From Cranoglanis bouderius (lineage: Eukaryota > Chordata > Actinopteri > Siluriformes > Cranoglanididae): DNA of 64,000 nucleotides. The number at the start of each line of letters is the position of its first letter. The first letter of the stretch is position 1. Under the pieces are notes generated by a model. That model worked only from the letters and a program-made list of their open reading frames with translations. It was not told where the DNA came from and searched no databases. Positions 24,201 to 35,467 of the stretch are shown here, in pieces. The DNA is taken from assembly GCA_023630585.1 (NCBI GenBank), contig CM042546.1, forward strand, positions 11,350,310-11,414,309, written 5' to 3'. The translations under genes were made by a program, and so were the position numbers.

Positions 24201-25976
24201 GACTTAAACTACTTCAGTCTGTGTGCATTGAATTTATTTAATACACGAGTTTCACAATTTGAGTTGAATTACTGAAATAAATGAACTTTTCCACGACATT
24301 CTAATTTATTGAGATGCACCTGTACTTTCAAAAATCTATGTTTAATATCAGCCATTTCTTCCTCCATGAAAAAAAAAAACCCTAGTTCCACCAAATTCAC
24401 ACGCTCTTACTAACACCTTCTCGTTTCCATAGTAACAGCTCACTTGCAGAGACGCTCCGCATTAACCTAATCGCCGATACGGTGTTGGGTTTTCTGTAAG
24501 GTGTCGGTTATGTAACATTTATGGACGTGGAAGTGGAAGGAGTCTCCAGTGTCAGCGCTTTGTAACAGCCAGAGATAAAGCTGTAACGTTAAGTTAAAGA
24601 GAGTCTTGAGAGGGAACGACTGTTTATAGCTGCCATGACGTAAGTGAGAACATGAACTAACGAGTGTTGTAGACGTTACACAACGTTAAACGGAACAATG
24701 AATGGATGTAAAAGTAACGATGCGTCAAATTTCTATGGTACGAGAGGAATAAAATAAACCGGGATGACTGTTACCGGATTATTTTCCTATAACAGCACAC
24801 CGTACGCAAGGAGTAAACGCGTGAGCTGCTGAGAAAAGTCGCTGGTTAATGCTGTGATTTTTCTTAAAGACCCTGTTAGTGAGGTTTGGTGTTTACGTTC
24901 TCTTTCGTCATGACCAATGACCACATCATGGGACTGAATCTAAGCCCTGAAGATAACGGCACACCAACACGAACGCTATTCTTACTGCGTGTCTATAAAC
25001 ATTACTTACCAACTCCTGTGCCTCTCCATGGCGCTCGTCAAACACTCGCACCAGCTTCTTCTTCTCCTCTGGGATTCAAATGATTCATAAAAATGTAAAC
25101 AATTAAAAAAAAAAAAAAAGCTTATTGTGTCCGTATGAATGATTCAGTGTGACGAGTGTAGAGGATAACTCTGGGCTTTGCTCTTAGACCAGACATGTTA
25201 TACTGATTCTAAAGAAGTGTGCTTGTCTCCCCCCCCCGCCATAATAAAAAAAAAAACTTACAAATAGCCTACTATAGTTTACATTTATTACACCACCATT
25301 GTTTCTATAGTAACAGTACATTCACATGGACGCTCCACATAAACGGTGTATAATCACAGATACGGTGAAGTAAGGAGATTTTTATTTAACGTTTATGGAT
25401 GAGGTCTCCGGTGTCAAGAGGTAAAGCTGTAAAACTTTACGCTTTCCGACATCTTCAGGACAGAGGAGTTTACACTTTTTTTTTCTTTTGGAGTTTACAC
25501 TTTCTGTGACATGACAAACTGCACATTTTTGTCTTATTAACAAAAGCTGGCGCCGGAACGACTGTTTACCTTGTTTATGATGCTATTACGGAAGTAAGTA
25601 ACTTGTTTCACGGACCTTCCACAACATTAAACGGATAATCTACAAACAAACCAACAGGATGATATCGGTATAATAAATATCGCGGTATATCACGTGACCG
25701 ATTATCGGCTGCCTCATACCTACAACCTGGAGTCATACTGGCTAGCATTTAGACGAGGACACCAAGCTAGCTAAGTGTTTATAAACAAACCAGAATTCAC
25801 ATTTTCACTTTATTAAACATTTAAAGAAAAAAAATGGTGTTAAATCAGTGTTTCTATTTTAGAACGGTTTAATGTTTACCGCCTTGGGAGCGAGTCACTC
25901 GGTCAGAGATGGTCTTCAGCTCATCATACAGAGATCTGTACATCTCATGAAGCTTCTCAAACTCCTCCGACGACAT
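20185..25976 (-). CDS. vti1b: Vesicle transport through interaction with t-SNAREs homolog 1B
   Basis: A Qb-SNARE of late endosomes and lysosomes that pairs with syntaxin 7, syntaxin 8 and VAMP8 in homotypic fusion. Coding exons in transcript order: 25976-25880, 25068-25010, 22399-22205, 21242-21069, 20459-20398, 20278-20185. They join in frame to 226 residues (human 232). The N-terminal helical Habc-type region covers residues 1 to about 110. The SNARE motif is at about 130-195 and includes SLNNATQSISRSHRIA and IIEELGQQREQLDRTRDR, with the glutamine characteristic of Q-SNAREs. A single C-terminal membrane anchor spans about 202-224, ending YLKFFRH. The ATG at 25976 begins MSSEEFEKLHE, matching the family start. 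Intron 2 carries a Tc1-like transposon in the opposite orientation, and intron 3 carries a MITE. The gene diverges from the rdh gene. Confidence 0.94.
20470..20635. repeat. (AAT)n microsatellites in vti1b intron 4
   Basis: Two AAT/ATA tracts (about 20470-20512 and 20600-20635) separated by AT-rich DNA. The first lies only about 10 bases from the exon 5 acceptor. Confidence 0.85.
21595..22010. mobile_element. MITE with GGGCGATA-type termini
   Basis: The left end CCTGGGCGATAAAATATCGA and the right end (complement of GCGATATTTCCATCATATCGCCCACC) form imperfect inverted repeats. The roughly 415-bp AT-rich body has no open frame. This terminal sequence is typical of abundant non-autonomous fish DNA transposons; I cannot assign the superfamily. 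Confidence 0.6.
22814..24322 (+). mobile_element. Apparently intact Tc1-like transposon with 201-bp inverted repeats
   Basis: A 1,509-bp element that starts CAGGTGCATCTCAATAAATT, ends with its inverse complement and is flanked by TA duplications (22812-22813 and 24323-24324). The terminal inverted repeats span 22814-23014 and 24122-24322. By eye they differ at only about three positions. Between them lies one uninterrupted transposase frame (23077-24042). It sits in vti1b intron 2, on the strand opposite to vti1b. The low divergence between arms and the open frame suggest a recent insertion. Confidence 0.95.
23077..24042 (+). CDS. Tc1/mariner-family transposase
   Basis: 321-residue protein that cuts and pastes the element carrying it. 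The N-terminal part (about 1-100) is a two-part helix-turn-helix DNA-binding region with a basic GRKKCGRKR segment (36-44) that could be a nuclear signal. The catalytic part shows the full D,D34E triad: D135 (LFSDESKF), D225 (FQQDLAPAH) and E260 (DLNPIENLW), with exactly 34 residues between the last two. There is no stop or frameshift. It begins a little shorter at the N-terminus than many Tc1 transposases (about 340 residues), and the ATG used is the first in this frame after the left inverted repeat. It may be functional, but that is inference. Confidence 0.93.
   Translation: MVSQFGSLGKPQTFIAKEAGCSQSAVSKHVNRKLSGRKKCGRKRCTTNRENRSLMRIVKQNRFKNLSELHKEWTEAGVKASRATTHRRVKEFGYSCHIPLVKPLLNHRQRQRRLTWAKEKKNWTVAQWSKVLFSDESKFCISFGNQGPRVWRKGGEAHSPSCLKFSVKFPQSVMIWGAMSSAGVGPLCFLKTKVTAPVYQEILEHFMLPSADQLFEDADFIFQQDLAPAHSAKSTKSWLNDHGVGVLDWPANSPDLNPIENLWGIVKRKLRNKRPKNADELKATVKETWASIPPQQCHKLITSMLRRIEAAIKAKGAPTKY
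24400..24800 (+). repeat. Interspersed repeat copy ('CATAGTAACAG / GTCTCCAGTGTCAG' family)
   Basis: Shares the ordered words CCATAGTAACAG, AACATTTATGG, GGAGTCTCCAGTGTCAGCG, GGGAACGACTGTTTATAG and ACGTAAGTGAG with segments at 25290-25665, 30735-31080 (reverse), 60070-60487 (reverse) and 61096-61400. The better copies carry a TTCTGATTGGTCAGAAG palindrome at one end, so this is probably a non-autonomous DNA transposon. Confidence 0.55.
25290..25665 (+). repeat. Second copy of the same interspersed repeat
   Basis: Contains CTATAGTAACAGTACATTCAC, ACGTTTATGGATGAGGTCTCC, GGAACGACTGTTTA and CGGAAGTAAGTAAC in the same order as the copy at 24400-24800. It lies in vti1b intron 1. Confidence 0.5.
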
Positions 25977-26336
25977 TGTGCCGATTTTAAACTCTTAAAC
26001 CCTGTAGAGTTTCCGAAATGATCAGTTAAAGCTGTTAAACACGAGCATTACGCAGAAATCTCCGTTTCTCGATAGCAGCACTGTCACAACATCCTGCAGG
26101 AAGTGCGCTTCCTTGATTCACGTAGGTGTCCTATACAGTGCCTGCGTAAAAATTATTAACTAAACATTTAAGATTTAAGCATAAATTGTATGTTTGCTTG
26201 TTTTTTTTTTAAACTACGTTAACATTTCAGCAACATATCAGTTTTATACATAATTTAACATTTCAAAATACAGAACGGTACATCGTATTTATACAGAAAT
26301 AATCGAGTAACTCTTAGCCGTCTTTCACACAGCAAT

Positions 26337-26356
26337 GCATTGTGGGTTGTGTAGTT
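26337..26356 (-). promoter_or_regulatory. ZNF143/Staf-like site, vti1b side
   Basis: The reverse strand reads AACTACACAACCCACAATGC, close to the known ACTACAATTCCCAGAATGC consensus. It lies about 360 bases upstream of the vti1b ATG. Confidence 0.55.
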
Positions 26357-26738
26357 TTGTTTTTTTACGAAACAAGCCCAACATTGATCTGTAATCCGAT
26401 AAAACATTAACACGTATAGATCTGCATGTCGAAATGTTTTTAAATAAATGTGTCGGTTGGCACAACACGCTATACAGCTGCTCAAAATGGTTTCTGTAAT
26501 GTCTGAAGAACACAGACAAGACGGTGCAGGTCACATGATCTCCATAGCATCAACTCACTTTTCAATTTATTTCTGTCTTATATATGATTTAAGGATTGCC
26601 ATGGGCTTATAGATTAGCATCCATAATCTGTGATGTGCTGTTTTAATCAACGCCCTTGCGTCATTTTTACGTTGTGTTGAACGTTTTATACGGACTGTAG
26701 TGCAATAACGGTTTAAAAAAACAACAAAAACAAAAAAA

Positions 26739-26757
26739 ACTACACTTCCCACAAACC
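26739..26757 (+). promoter_or_regulatory. ZNF143/Staf-like site, middle
   Basis: ACTACACTTCCCACAAACC, a partial match to the ZNF143 consensus, between vti1b and the rdh gene. Confidence 0.4.
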
Positions 26758-26997
26758 ACCGCGCTACACTAGCTAGCGAACGTGCCTAGAACGTTAATCG
26801 TTTCTTCGCTAACTAGCTATAAGCTAGCACGTATCTTAATTATATTATTTGCTTTAACCTGCAACTTCATTATATAATCCACGTCTTTAGCTAGCGGTTT
26901 CGTTTATTTCCTAGTCGGAGCTCCGAATACCCGGATGAGACGGCGCTATCCGATTAGCCCAGACGACATTTTGACTACGCGCTACCGGCGAAGGAAA

Positions 26998-27016
26998 ACT
27001 ACAACTCCCATGATGC
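26998..27016 (+). promoter_or_regulatory. ZNF143/Staf-like site, rdh side
   Basis: ACTACAACTCCCATGATGC, the best match of the three, 153 bases upstream of the rdh start codon. ZNF143 sites are typical of housekeeping and bidirectional promoters. Confidence 0.6.
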
Positions 27017-27137
27017 TCTCGGTGCGCTCAGCAGCCGAGTGGGAGGTTAAACAGCGCGCATTATCACAGACCCATACCTGCAAGCTTTTACGGTTTAAAA
27101 CGGCACGCGCGCTGCATCTCTCTTTTCCATTTCCGCC

Positions 27138-27138
<1 letters not shown>

Positions 27139-27172
<34 letters not shown>

Positions 27173-27186
27173 TGATGATGATGATG
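27139..27186 (+). repeat. (AAT)n(GAT)n microsatellite spanning the rdh start codon
   Basis: About ten AAT units change to GAT/ATG units. The six ATG codons at 27169-27186 are in frame with the rdh coding sequence, so repeat length sets how many Met residues the protein could start with. Confidence 0.9.
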
Positions 27187-29776
27187 ATTGTCGTGGTGGG
27201 CTCCGGGGTCGTGGCGTTAATCCTGAGACTGATGTCGCCTCACATCAGGTAGGTGCACCGTTATTATCTGACATACATTGCTGGAAATATTTAAGAGTGT
27301 CAGTAAATCACGGGCTCGTGCACGAGGAAGGGTATTTAAATGCATTATAAAGTGGGGGGGGAGGGGGGAGATAATGGTGTCATTCAGTTTACAGTACAGG
27401 TCTCTGAAGAAGCAGAAATCCTCCGAGCAGAAGCTTGTTTAAATGTTTATTACATACACAACACTACAGCTCTTGAAAATCCATGTCGCTGATGATATTT
27501 TCACACATTTCTAGAGTGAATTTCTTGAATTATCACCATAGTAACCGCCCTCGCTGAATATAAATATGATCCGCCTTGGAAACAGACCAATAAGAGCTCT
27601 CCGAGGGCGGGGCTAATTATGCATGCGCGGCCTGATTATGCAGAGCGCAGTGTGATTGGCTGTTGCGGATCCGCGCGGTCGTACGATCACGAAGCGACCG
27701 TGTAATGGACAGAAAAATACAAAATTGTGAATTTTGCGACCCGACAAAGTCTCAAACACAAAGAGCCCCTGACACTGAGACACTATTTCATACAGAACTG
27801 ATCACGTTTTACTCACAGATTGACAAAGTGTGACATTTCATTGCAGAAACTTCACATTGTTCCTCGTCCCTGTTGCGGAAGATGGCCGCTGGATGGAAAT
27901 TCACCCTTTCGTGTGACCTTTAAAGGAAAACATTACCCTGAAACACATTAAAAAGCTTTGTATAGAAATGTTTCTGATGTGTTTAGTCACTCAGTGCCGC
28001 TTTGTTGGTTGGTGCTGTATTTTCGTTATTCCTGTGACAAGTTAGCGGTTGTGCGTCACTCTGACGTCACAGGAGGACGCCGCTAGCTAAGCGAGAACTG
28101 TCAGGTTTCGAAGTCCACGCCTAAAAATGAAAAGCGCACGAGTTTCTTTTCTCACTCATCGTTTTTCAGCATCACATTAAAATGAGAAACCCGGCTCAGG
28201 ATAGTGGAGACATCGGACAAAAAGTCCCAGAATGCGAAGCAGCTAATACAACGCAGTTACCGCAGAGACTCGACTCGGCTCGGCTAGTTAGCGATGTGCG
28301 AGATGATGGGCGCGATGAGTTAGTAGGAAAGTCGAAGCTTTGTTTGGTGATCTGTTTGAGCAGAGTGAGGAGGTGAGAAAGCTGGTCAGACCAAAGGATT
28401 AAAGCGCCGCTGCATCGCTCTCTTTACGTAGAGATAAATGTAATAAACTGTTACGTGAAAATAGACCTCATGATGGAAAAAGTTTAAACAACAACAACAA
28501 AAAAAGTTAATTCAATATGAATTACAAAATAAATCTTGGACACCGTTGAAGATCGTGTTAATTATAAAGATTAATGTGGAAGTCGTTCAGGGTGGATCTT
28601 CTCCTTAATGACATTTTATTTATGCTGTGAAGCATTGGGATGCGTTTCAGGGCATAGTGACGTTTCATACAGCTTAAGCATCAGGACTGTATCTGTATGT
28701 ACGGATTATACACGATCCATTATATGACATTTTGCTCCAAATCCCATTGTGTGTGTGTGTGAAGGAAATACGCGGCAGGTGGAGTGTGTGTGTCCACTGC
28801 ACGTCTGGACGGGAAGACGGCGCTGATTACGGGAGCGAACACAGGGATCGGGAAAGAGACGGCGCTGGACCTGGCTGCACGCGGTGAGAGACACGCAAAT
28901 GAAACAGCATCTAATATTTAACCGACAGCCGATTAACAACGTTCACGTGGAAACGTAGAAAGAAACTTTATTCTAAAACATGGTATTGCTCTGCCGCCAG
29001 GTCAGATTTCTTAAGTCAGTGTGGATCGAAGACACGATGCTAGACTTTAATACTGTCTGGACAAAAGTTACATATTGCAGCTTTAATAGAAAAGTTAGTC
29101 TAAATTTAGCAAGTTCGGAAAATGTCTGCAACGTAATATTAAACGTACACGATTAATAAAACATACATAGTATTACTGTAATACAAGTATAATTAATACT
29201 ATAATACAGTTTCCAGTTTTATTTTATTATATTTTATTTAAACATCCATCCTATTTTCACCCGCTCGCTTTTAATTCCGTTGTATAAATGACGTGACGGT
29301 CCCTGCTGCTTTTAAACTGTTTAGCTCAAACTAAGATTAAAGAACTTTACTGATCAAATTTCAGATGAGCTTCTGCAGATTTGGAGATGTATTAACAACA
29401 AAGATTTTGGGTGAGAGAGACTTCTATATTACTGTTTGGCTACTTTACCCCGGTAGCTTCAGTGCAGTGTCTTGGATGATCGAATGCATTAAGAGGAACA
29501 CAGGGAATTCGATTTTATTCACCAAACTGTTTCTGTAAAATCCTTATAGTATTTGATGTCAGAGTGATTTAAAAAAAAAAAAAAAATTATTATTGTACGT
29601 GCAGGTGCACGGGTGATTCTGGCCTGTCGAGATGTGGAGAAAGGTGAGGAGGCTGCGGCGGAGATCCGCAGACGTGTGGGTGGTGCACAGGTGGAGGTGC
29701 AAGAACTCGACCTTGCGGATACCTACTCAATACGAGCATTTGCACAGAGATTCCTCCAAGGTGTATATGCACTCAC

Positions 29777-29813
<37 letters not shown>

Positions 29814-31675
29814 GCTACCTGAACCCTGATCAGACATCTGAAATACATCTCATGAGTATGGAGCAAAACCATACTGACTATCAAAAGCTGATATAATGCC
29901 ATGTAACACACACTTGTAGTTCAGAGTAGTCCCTCACCGTTTTACTATTAGCAGTGCGGAATTTCCCAGAATGCACCGCCATCTGGTTTGATTTCTTATT
30001 TCAATCAGGTCTTTATAACTAGCACTGAAATGTAAAATGTGCACTCCTACCTGTAGTTTGGGTTTCATGTAGCTTTCTTTATTCTGCCAGCTAGTTTGCA
30101 AACCAGCTAATTAGTGCGTTAATTAGTCCGTACAATTTCCAAATGAGTGAACCCTTCGCACATGGCAGGTACTGTTTTCTTTAAAGTGTATACTGTGATA
30201 TTTGGATAAACTGCCCTCAAACCTCTCCTCACTTTCTCTCTTCACACAGAGGTGAGTCACCTGCACATCCTGATCAACAACGCCGGAGTGATGATGTGTC
30301 CTTACATGAAGACTGCAGATGGCTTCGAGATGCACCTGGGAGTCAATCACCTCGGTGAGGGGAAATTTCCAGCCAATGAGAAGTGTATTAAACACTTAAT
30401 AAAAGGATAGATGCTAATCAGTGGGTCACTGATGCTAATCAGTGTTTTCCCATCTTAGGTCACTTCCTGTTGACGTCCCTGCTGATCGGTGTGTTGAAGC
30501 GCAGCGCGCCGTCCCGCATCGTCGTCGTTTCGTCACTGGCGCATTACTTCGGCTGGATCCGATTCCACGACCTGCACAGTCAGGGGAGCTACAACAGCGG
30601 CCTGGCCTACTGCCAGAGCAAACTGGCCAACGTGCTGTTCACCAGGGAGCTAGCGCGCAAGCTAACAGGTACACGAGAGACTTCGCATCATAACATGACA
30701 CGGTATAACCATTTACTTAAGCATTAGGCAACTCGCTCTTCAACGCACGAGCGTACACGGTTTATAAAATGCTGCGCAACAAGACGAGGTACAGGTCAAA
30801 GTTAACTGACACGAGGCAGAGTTACTGTTACAACTCTGATGTTGATGATTTTCCCATAACAGCACACGCCCAAGTGTTTTATTTCTCTTAAACAACAGCT
30901 TTACCTCTTTACACTGACACTGGAGACTCCTTCCATAAATGTTCCATAAATGCTCCTTAGAGAAAAACGTCAGCATATCAACGATTACACGTTTTTAAAA
31001 CCGTTTACGTGACGTTCTTGTGAGCGAGCTGTTACTATAGAAACGATAACGCATTTGAAGTAGTGCATTCATATAAACGTGTGACGTGCTCCCCAGGGTC
31101 GAACGTGACGGTGAACTCGGTGCACCCGGGGACGGTGATGTCCGATTTGGTGCGTCACTCCACGGTGATGTCTCTGGCGTTCGCGTTGTTCTCCGCATTT
31201 CTGAAGACGCCGCAGGAGGGAGCGCAGACCCCCATCTACTGCGCAGTTGCCGAGGAACTGCACTCCATCACGGGAAAACACTTCAGGTAGGGTGTATTTC
31301 AGAAACGCACTTCATGTACATGACCACAACCTGGTTTCAAAATTATAGGTATTAATGGTATTTTAAACCGTGTAAGTATTTTTATACTTATCAAGTGTCT
31401 TTTTTTTCCGCCATAATGATGATAAATGCAGAATGGAAAAAAAGGATTCTTATTTTATATACGACCACCGTTGTCTATTCTGTTTAAAGGGTACCAATAA
31501 TTCATAAAATCTAAGCAATCGTACGGGTCTTGTTCGAGAAATATGGGTTAATGAATTCATTCCCTTTCTCAGTGACTGTGCTCCGGCCTCCATCGCTCCT
31601 CAGGGCCGCTGTGATGAAACCGCTCGGAGGCTGTGGGACGTCAGCTGCGACCTCCTCGGCATCGAATGGGACTGA
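27169..31675 (+). CDS. rdh12: Retinol dehydrogenase 11/12-type short-chain dehydrogenase
   Basis: NADP-dependent microsomal oxidoreductase that interconverts all-trans/cis retinal and retinol. Coding exons: 27169-27248, 28765-28883, 29605-29760, 30250-30354, 30459-30668, 31097-31286, 31573-31675. They join in frame to 320 residues (human RDH12 316, RDH11 318). Residues about 7-22 form a hydrophobic N-terminal membrane anchor. The cofactor motif TGANTGIG is at 49-56 and NNAG at 128-131. The catalytic Ser179, Tyr204 and Lys208 (VVVSS, YCQSK) are all intact. CPYMKTADGFEMHLGVNHLGHFLL is characteristic of the RDH11/12/13/14 subgroup. The start lies in an ATG repeat (six possible Met). Human has tandem RDH11 and RDH12 at this location; the symbol rdh12 is a best guess, since a pre-duplication or rdh11-like identity cannot be excluded from sequence alone. 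Confidence 0.85.
30735..31080 (-). repeat. Interspersed repeat copy, reverse, in rdh intron 5
   Basis: Carries the reverse words CATAACAGCACACGCC, CTGACACTGGAGACTCCTTCC and GTTACTATAGAAACG of the family described at 24400. It fills most of the intron between exons ending 30668 and starting 31097. Confidence 0.5.
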
Positions 31676-33806
31676 GATCGCTCTCCTGTCCACCGCAGAC
31701 CCGTCATCACAACCCCGTCACTCAGACGAGTGTTCGGTTCTACCAATTTGCCAAACGCACTTACTACCACTTTAAGCTTATTTAAGAAACTGGACCTGGG
31801 ATCCCACTGTCGTTTGATTTGTACGTCGCTGTAGGGCGAGCAAAAAATTTCTTTTCTTCGTTAGAAATCTGAACACTGTTTTAAGTCACGTACATTTCAC
31901 CTCCTCCCCACTGCAGCTGCCTAGAATTGTACTGTTTTTATACAGAAGTAAACTTGTTTTTTTTTTGTTTTTTTTACTACTGTTACATTCATGACAAGAG
32001 AATTTAAATATTTAAATATATATAACGTGCAGAAAAACTATTACGATTGGCGACGTTTTCCTACTTTTATTGTACGGAGGGTCATATGATGACCGGTTGT
32101 GGTCTGATCACATTTAACTATTTTCGTAAAGATTTAAGGCGTGAAAGATTTTATAGCTGTTTTCAGTCGACTGAAAGTCTTGCAGAAATACACACACGTT
32201 CTGGTACTGCTGTAATTGTGGGGACTGGATGTTCTTAAAAGCACATTAATGTCACAAAATTGCTTGCATATGGAGAGACCTACCTAATGTGAATTTGGAG
32301 AAAATATCTCGGTGAGATTGGAAGTTGCACTTTTTGGGTGTCCAGGCACTTGAATGTTGGAAACTTCTCCTTAGAATTTTTCTCATTCAGGGGTCCAAGC
32401 ACTTTGTGTTTTGTCAGGATTCTTCTGGTCCATTTCCTTCTTCTTCTTCTTCTTGTCCATTTCCTTCTTCTTCTTCTTCTTCTTCTTCTTCTTGACTGGA
32501 TAGACATCAGCCCAAGTCGAACAGTGAAATATGTATTTTGCTTTGTCTTTGGCTTACACTGAACAGAAAAGCCTTAAGGATCATGCACTTCCATCTGGAG
32601 TTACTTTGCATAATATGCAATTCCAGTAACTTTGACCTAATCCTTTCAGATTGGTTGTCAAATCTCAGATGAGTTTAACTATCAAAGGATAGGAAAAAAA
32701 ATGTTGAAAAATGAAATAATATTAATAAATGATATGATCGCTACAAATCTGATAAATTAAGGTACATGCTGGACCCATAAGTGGGTTTTTATGGACAATG
32801 TGATAACTGTCGTGACTGACAAGCTTACAAACAGACAATAGCCATTCACATTTCAGCTGGTATTTGACAGGCTGTGTTGCTATTATTATAACCATGAAAT
32901 GGATAAATAGTGGTAACGTAGATGAGATTTCTGCTCAACAGTTATACAGTGTCACTTGTGCATACCCCAAAATCAAACTGATTTAAGAAAGAAAAAAAAA
33001 AGTCATTGCTTCAGCATTTGGCAGGATTTAATTCCATTTACTATATGACTTTATGTATTTACATGCGTCGATCTTATTTATTCTGAATCTTATTTATTCT
33101 GTGCAAAGGACAGTGTAAACATTATCTGTTATTATCTGACATCAGTGTGTCCATAGAGCAAAATCACATTATTTCCCTTTAAGTATTGAATTATCCAATG
33201 AACCGATTGATTAATGTGATTGATTAAAGGCAAGCAGGTGAAAAGAAAACAATGAATTGTGAAGCAGTAGATTCTGCATCACAGAAATGAGTCTGGAAAC
33301 TTGTCCTAGTAGACGTTCTCAATTACAGAATGGGTCAGACGTAAGATGTAATGCCATATCACACACACAGTCAACACAGAACTACAGGAAAAAACGTGAC
33401 AAGTTTCCTCACACACCCCAAATAAACTTGACAATCTCCCATCCAAAGGCAATGCTAATCATTTCAGAGAGCTTTACAGTCCGTATTGCTCGTGCAGCAG
33501 ATCGTATGTTATAATATTCTTTTAGAATTATAACATTTTACAAGTGCTTTATACATCTGTGCTGTTCGCAGAATTCCCTTATCGTGTCGTTTTATTTTTA
33601 TTACTAATGCCCTCGTTCAGAGGAAGTGTATATGCCACAGTATGATCACAGTAAATCTATGACATTCAGGTTTTCTGTATTGGTTAAACAGTAGCTTTGC
33701 AAAATGCTTCTCAAGGGAAACCGTACTCATTTCTTGAAAGATTAAAATATTGATCAAACTGCGAAGTGTCTGTGTAGACCCCAGGCCAGTGGGCGTGTCC
33801 TTGAAG

Positions 33807-33807
<1 letters not shown>

Positions 33808-33888
<81 letters not shown>

Positions 33889-33905
33889 CTTTATATGTAT
33901 AGATA

Positions 33906-33985
<80 letters not shown>
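33808..33985. repeat. Paired (AT)n tracts
   Basis: Two runs of about 37 and 38 AT units (33808-33882 and 33909-33985) separated by a 26-base spacer. Each run is self-complementary and the two can pair with each other. Confidence 0.95.
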
Positions 33986-33987
<2 letters not shown>

Positions 33988-33989
33988 TC

Positions 33990-34560
33990 TCAGGATGCCT
34001 GTCAGGTTCAGTTATGCTAGCTAGATGGAATAGGACTGTCATATTAGCTAGAATATGACTTAAACTCCTGTCAGATGAGCTCATGTTAGCTTCCTAGCTA
34101 GAAAAGGACTTAAAATCCTATATAATTTTAAATCCTGACACAGTGTTAGCTAGCTGTACGAATACGATTTAGAAATCCTGTCAGAAATTAAGCAAGTTAG
34201 CTTGCTAGTGACCAAGTTCTGGCAGAAATCCTGGGAAATGAGGTTGGGATGTTTTAGCTGGATAGTATATGACAAAATCCTGTGAGAAATCCTGTCAGAT
34301 TAGTGCAGGTTATAGCTTGCTAGCAAGAATATGACTTAAAATCCTACCCAGTCTTAATAACTCAGACTTAAAAATTCTCTCAGAAATCTTGTCAGACTTG
34401 CTACATCTTCGCTAGGCAGAATATGACTTAAAAATGCTGTCAGAAATCCCAGCAGGTTAGCTCATGTAATCCAACTGACCAGAACATGACTCAAGGTACT
34501 ATTCAAAGCCCCTCGGTTAGCTCATGCTAGCTAGCTGCTGATTTGCTAGCTGATTAACAA
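33990..34560. repeat. Degenerate minisatellite, roughly 60-bp units
   Basis: The words 'AATATGACTTAAAATCCTGTC', 'AGAAATCCTGTCAG' and 'TTAGCTCATGTTAGCTTGCTAG' recur seven or more times with drift across this stretch. No transposon ends were seen. Confidence 0.6.
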
Positions 34561-35461
34561 AATCGATCCCCGTGTCTGAATCTAGCACGCCACTCGATAC
34601 CCTACAGATAACACGATTTATAAAGTTGCCATACTCCCTAAATAGTGCACTTCATTGTAATTAAGGTGTTGTTTTTTTGGACAGAGAATGTGACAATACG
34701 TGAATGCTAATGAGAATGCTAATGCAAAGACACTTTATGTGGTCTGAATACAGAATGACTCAATCAATCAATGACTTAACAGAACTTATGACTACAGTAT
34801 AATATAATATGAAAAATTTGCATGGTTTAATTCATATAAGCAGAGACACAGTGAAGAAACAAAGTAGAATCGATAAGGAAGCACCCTATTTATCTGAGGT
34901 AGGAAATTAAGATGAGGCTAGTACTGGATGCTGACCAAAAATTTTCGTTTAGTAACTGAACACTATTTATTGAGCCCAAACTCAGCCATTAAAGGAATAC
35001 ACAGCGTTTCCCTTAGGTCAATTGTATACAATCAACCAAGACATTAGCCAACATTAGCTGACTTAGCTTCTTTAGTGAGCTACGAGACTATTGTCGCTAA
35101 CAAGTAAAATAGGCTTTGTAGAGTTGTTCAGTGCTTATGCGGATTTTGAGACTGTATAAACGTGGACAAAAAGACATTGCAGAGCAAAGTGTGTAAAACA
35201 GAAACAATTATGTAATAATATAGTTCACATTTATGTTAATTTTTTAATACTGACTCTTTTTTTTTTTTTTAGGAAACCTTATGTACAAACGGCTTTCTGT
35301 GAAGCAGGTGTGTGAGGATTTACGTATGGTCTACGTATGCAATTTATAAAAAGGTAAACTGGTAGCTATTAGCTTCTCTTACTTGTTAGCCGTATTAGCC
35401 TCAAAGCTCCAGTCTTGGCGTGACTGACTGAATTTGAAGTAGTAGGGGAAATTGTGTACAT

Positions 35462-35467
35462 TTTATT
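35462..35467 (-). promoter_or_regulatory. zfyve26: Candidate zfyve26 polyadenylation signal
   Basis: AATAAA on the reverse strand about 255 bases beyond the zfyve26 stop codon. Plausible by position only. Confidence 0.4.

Larger units (their letters stand above)
25977..27168. promoter_or_regulatory. Divergent promoter region between vti1b and the rdh gene
   Basis: About 1.2 kb between the two start codons. It holds three ZNF143-like sites (listed separately), CpG-containing DNA near 26930-27120, GCTAGC-rich sequence (26765-26895) and an AAT tract leading into the rdh start. The 5' leaders of both transcripts must lie here. No separate gene was seen. Confidence 0.6.

Noticed and set aside
26935..27168. 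Longer N-terminus for the rdh protein from an upstream ATG
   Set aside because: It would add about 78 residues including a poly-Ile run from the AAT repeat ahead of the membrane anchor, contrary to the family.
33617..34084. 155-codon reverse frame
   Set aside because: Almost wholly a Tyr-Ile translation of the AT tracts.
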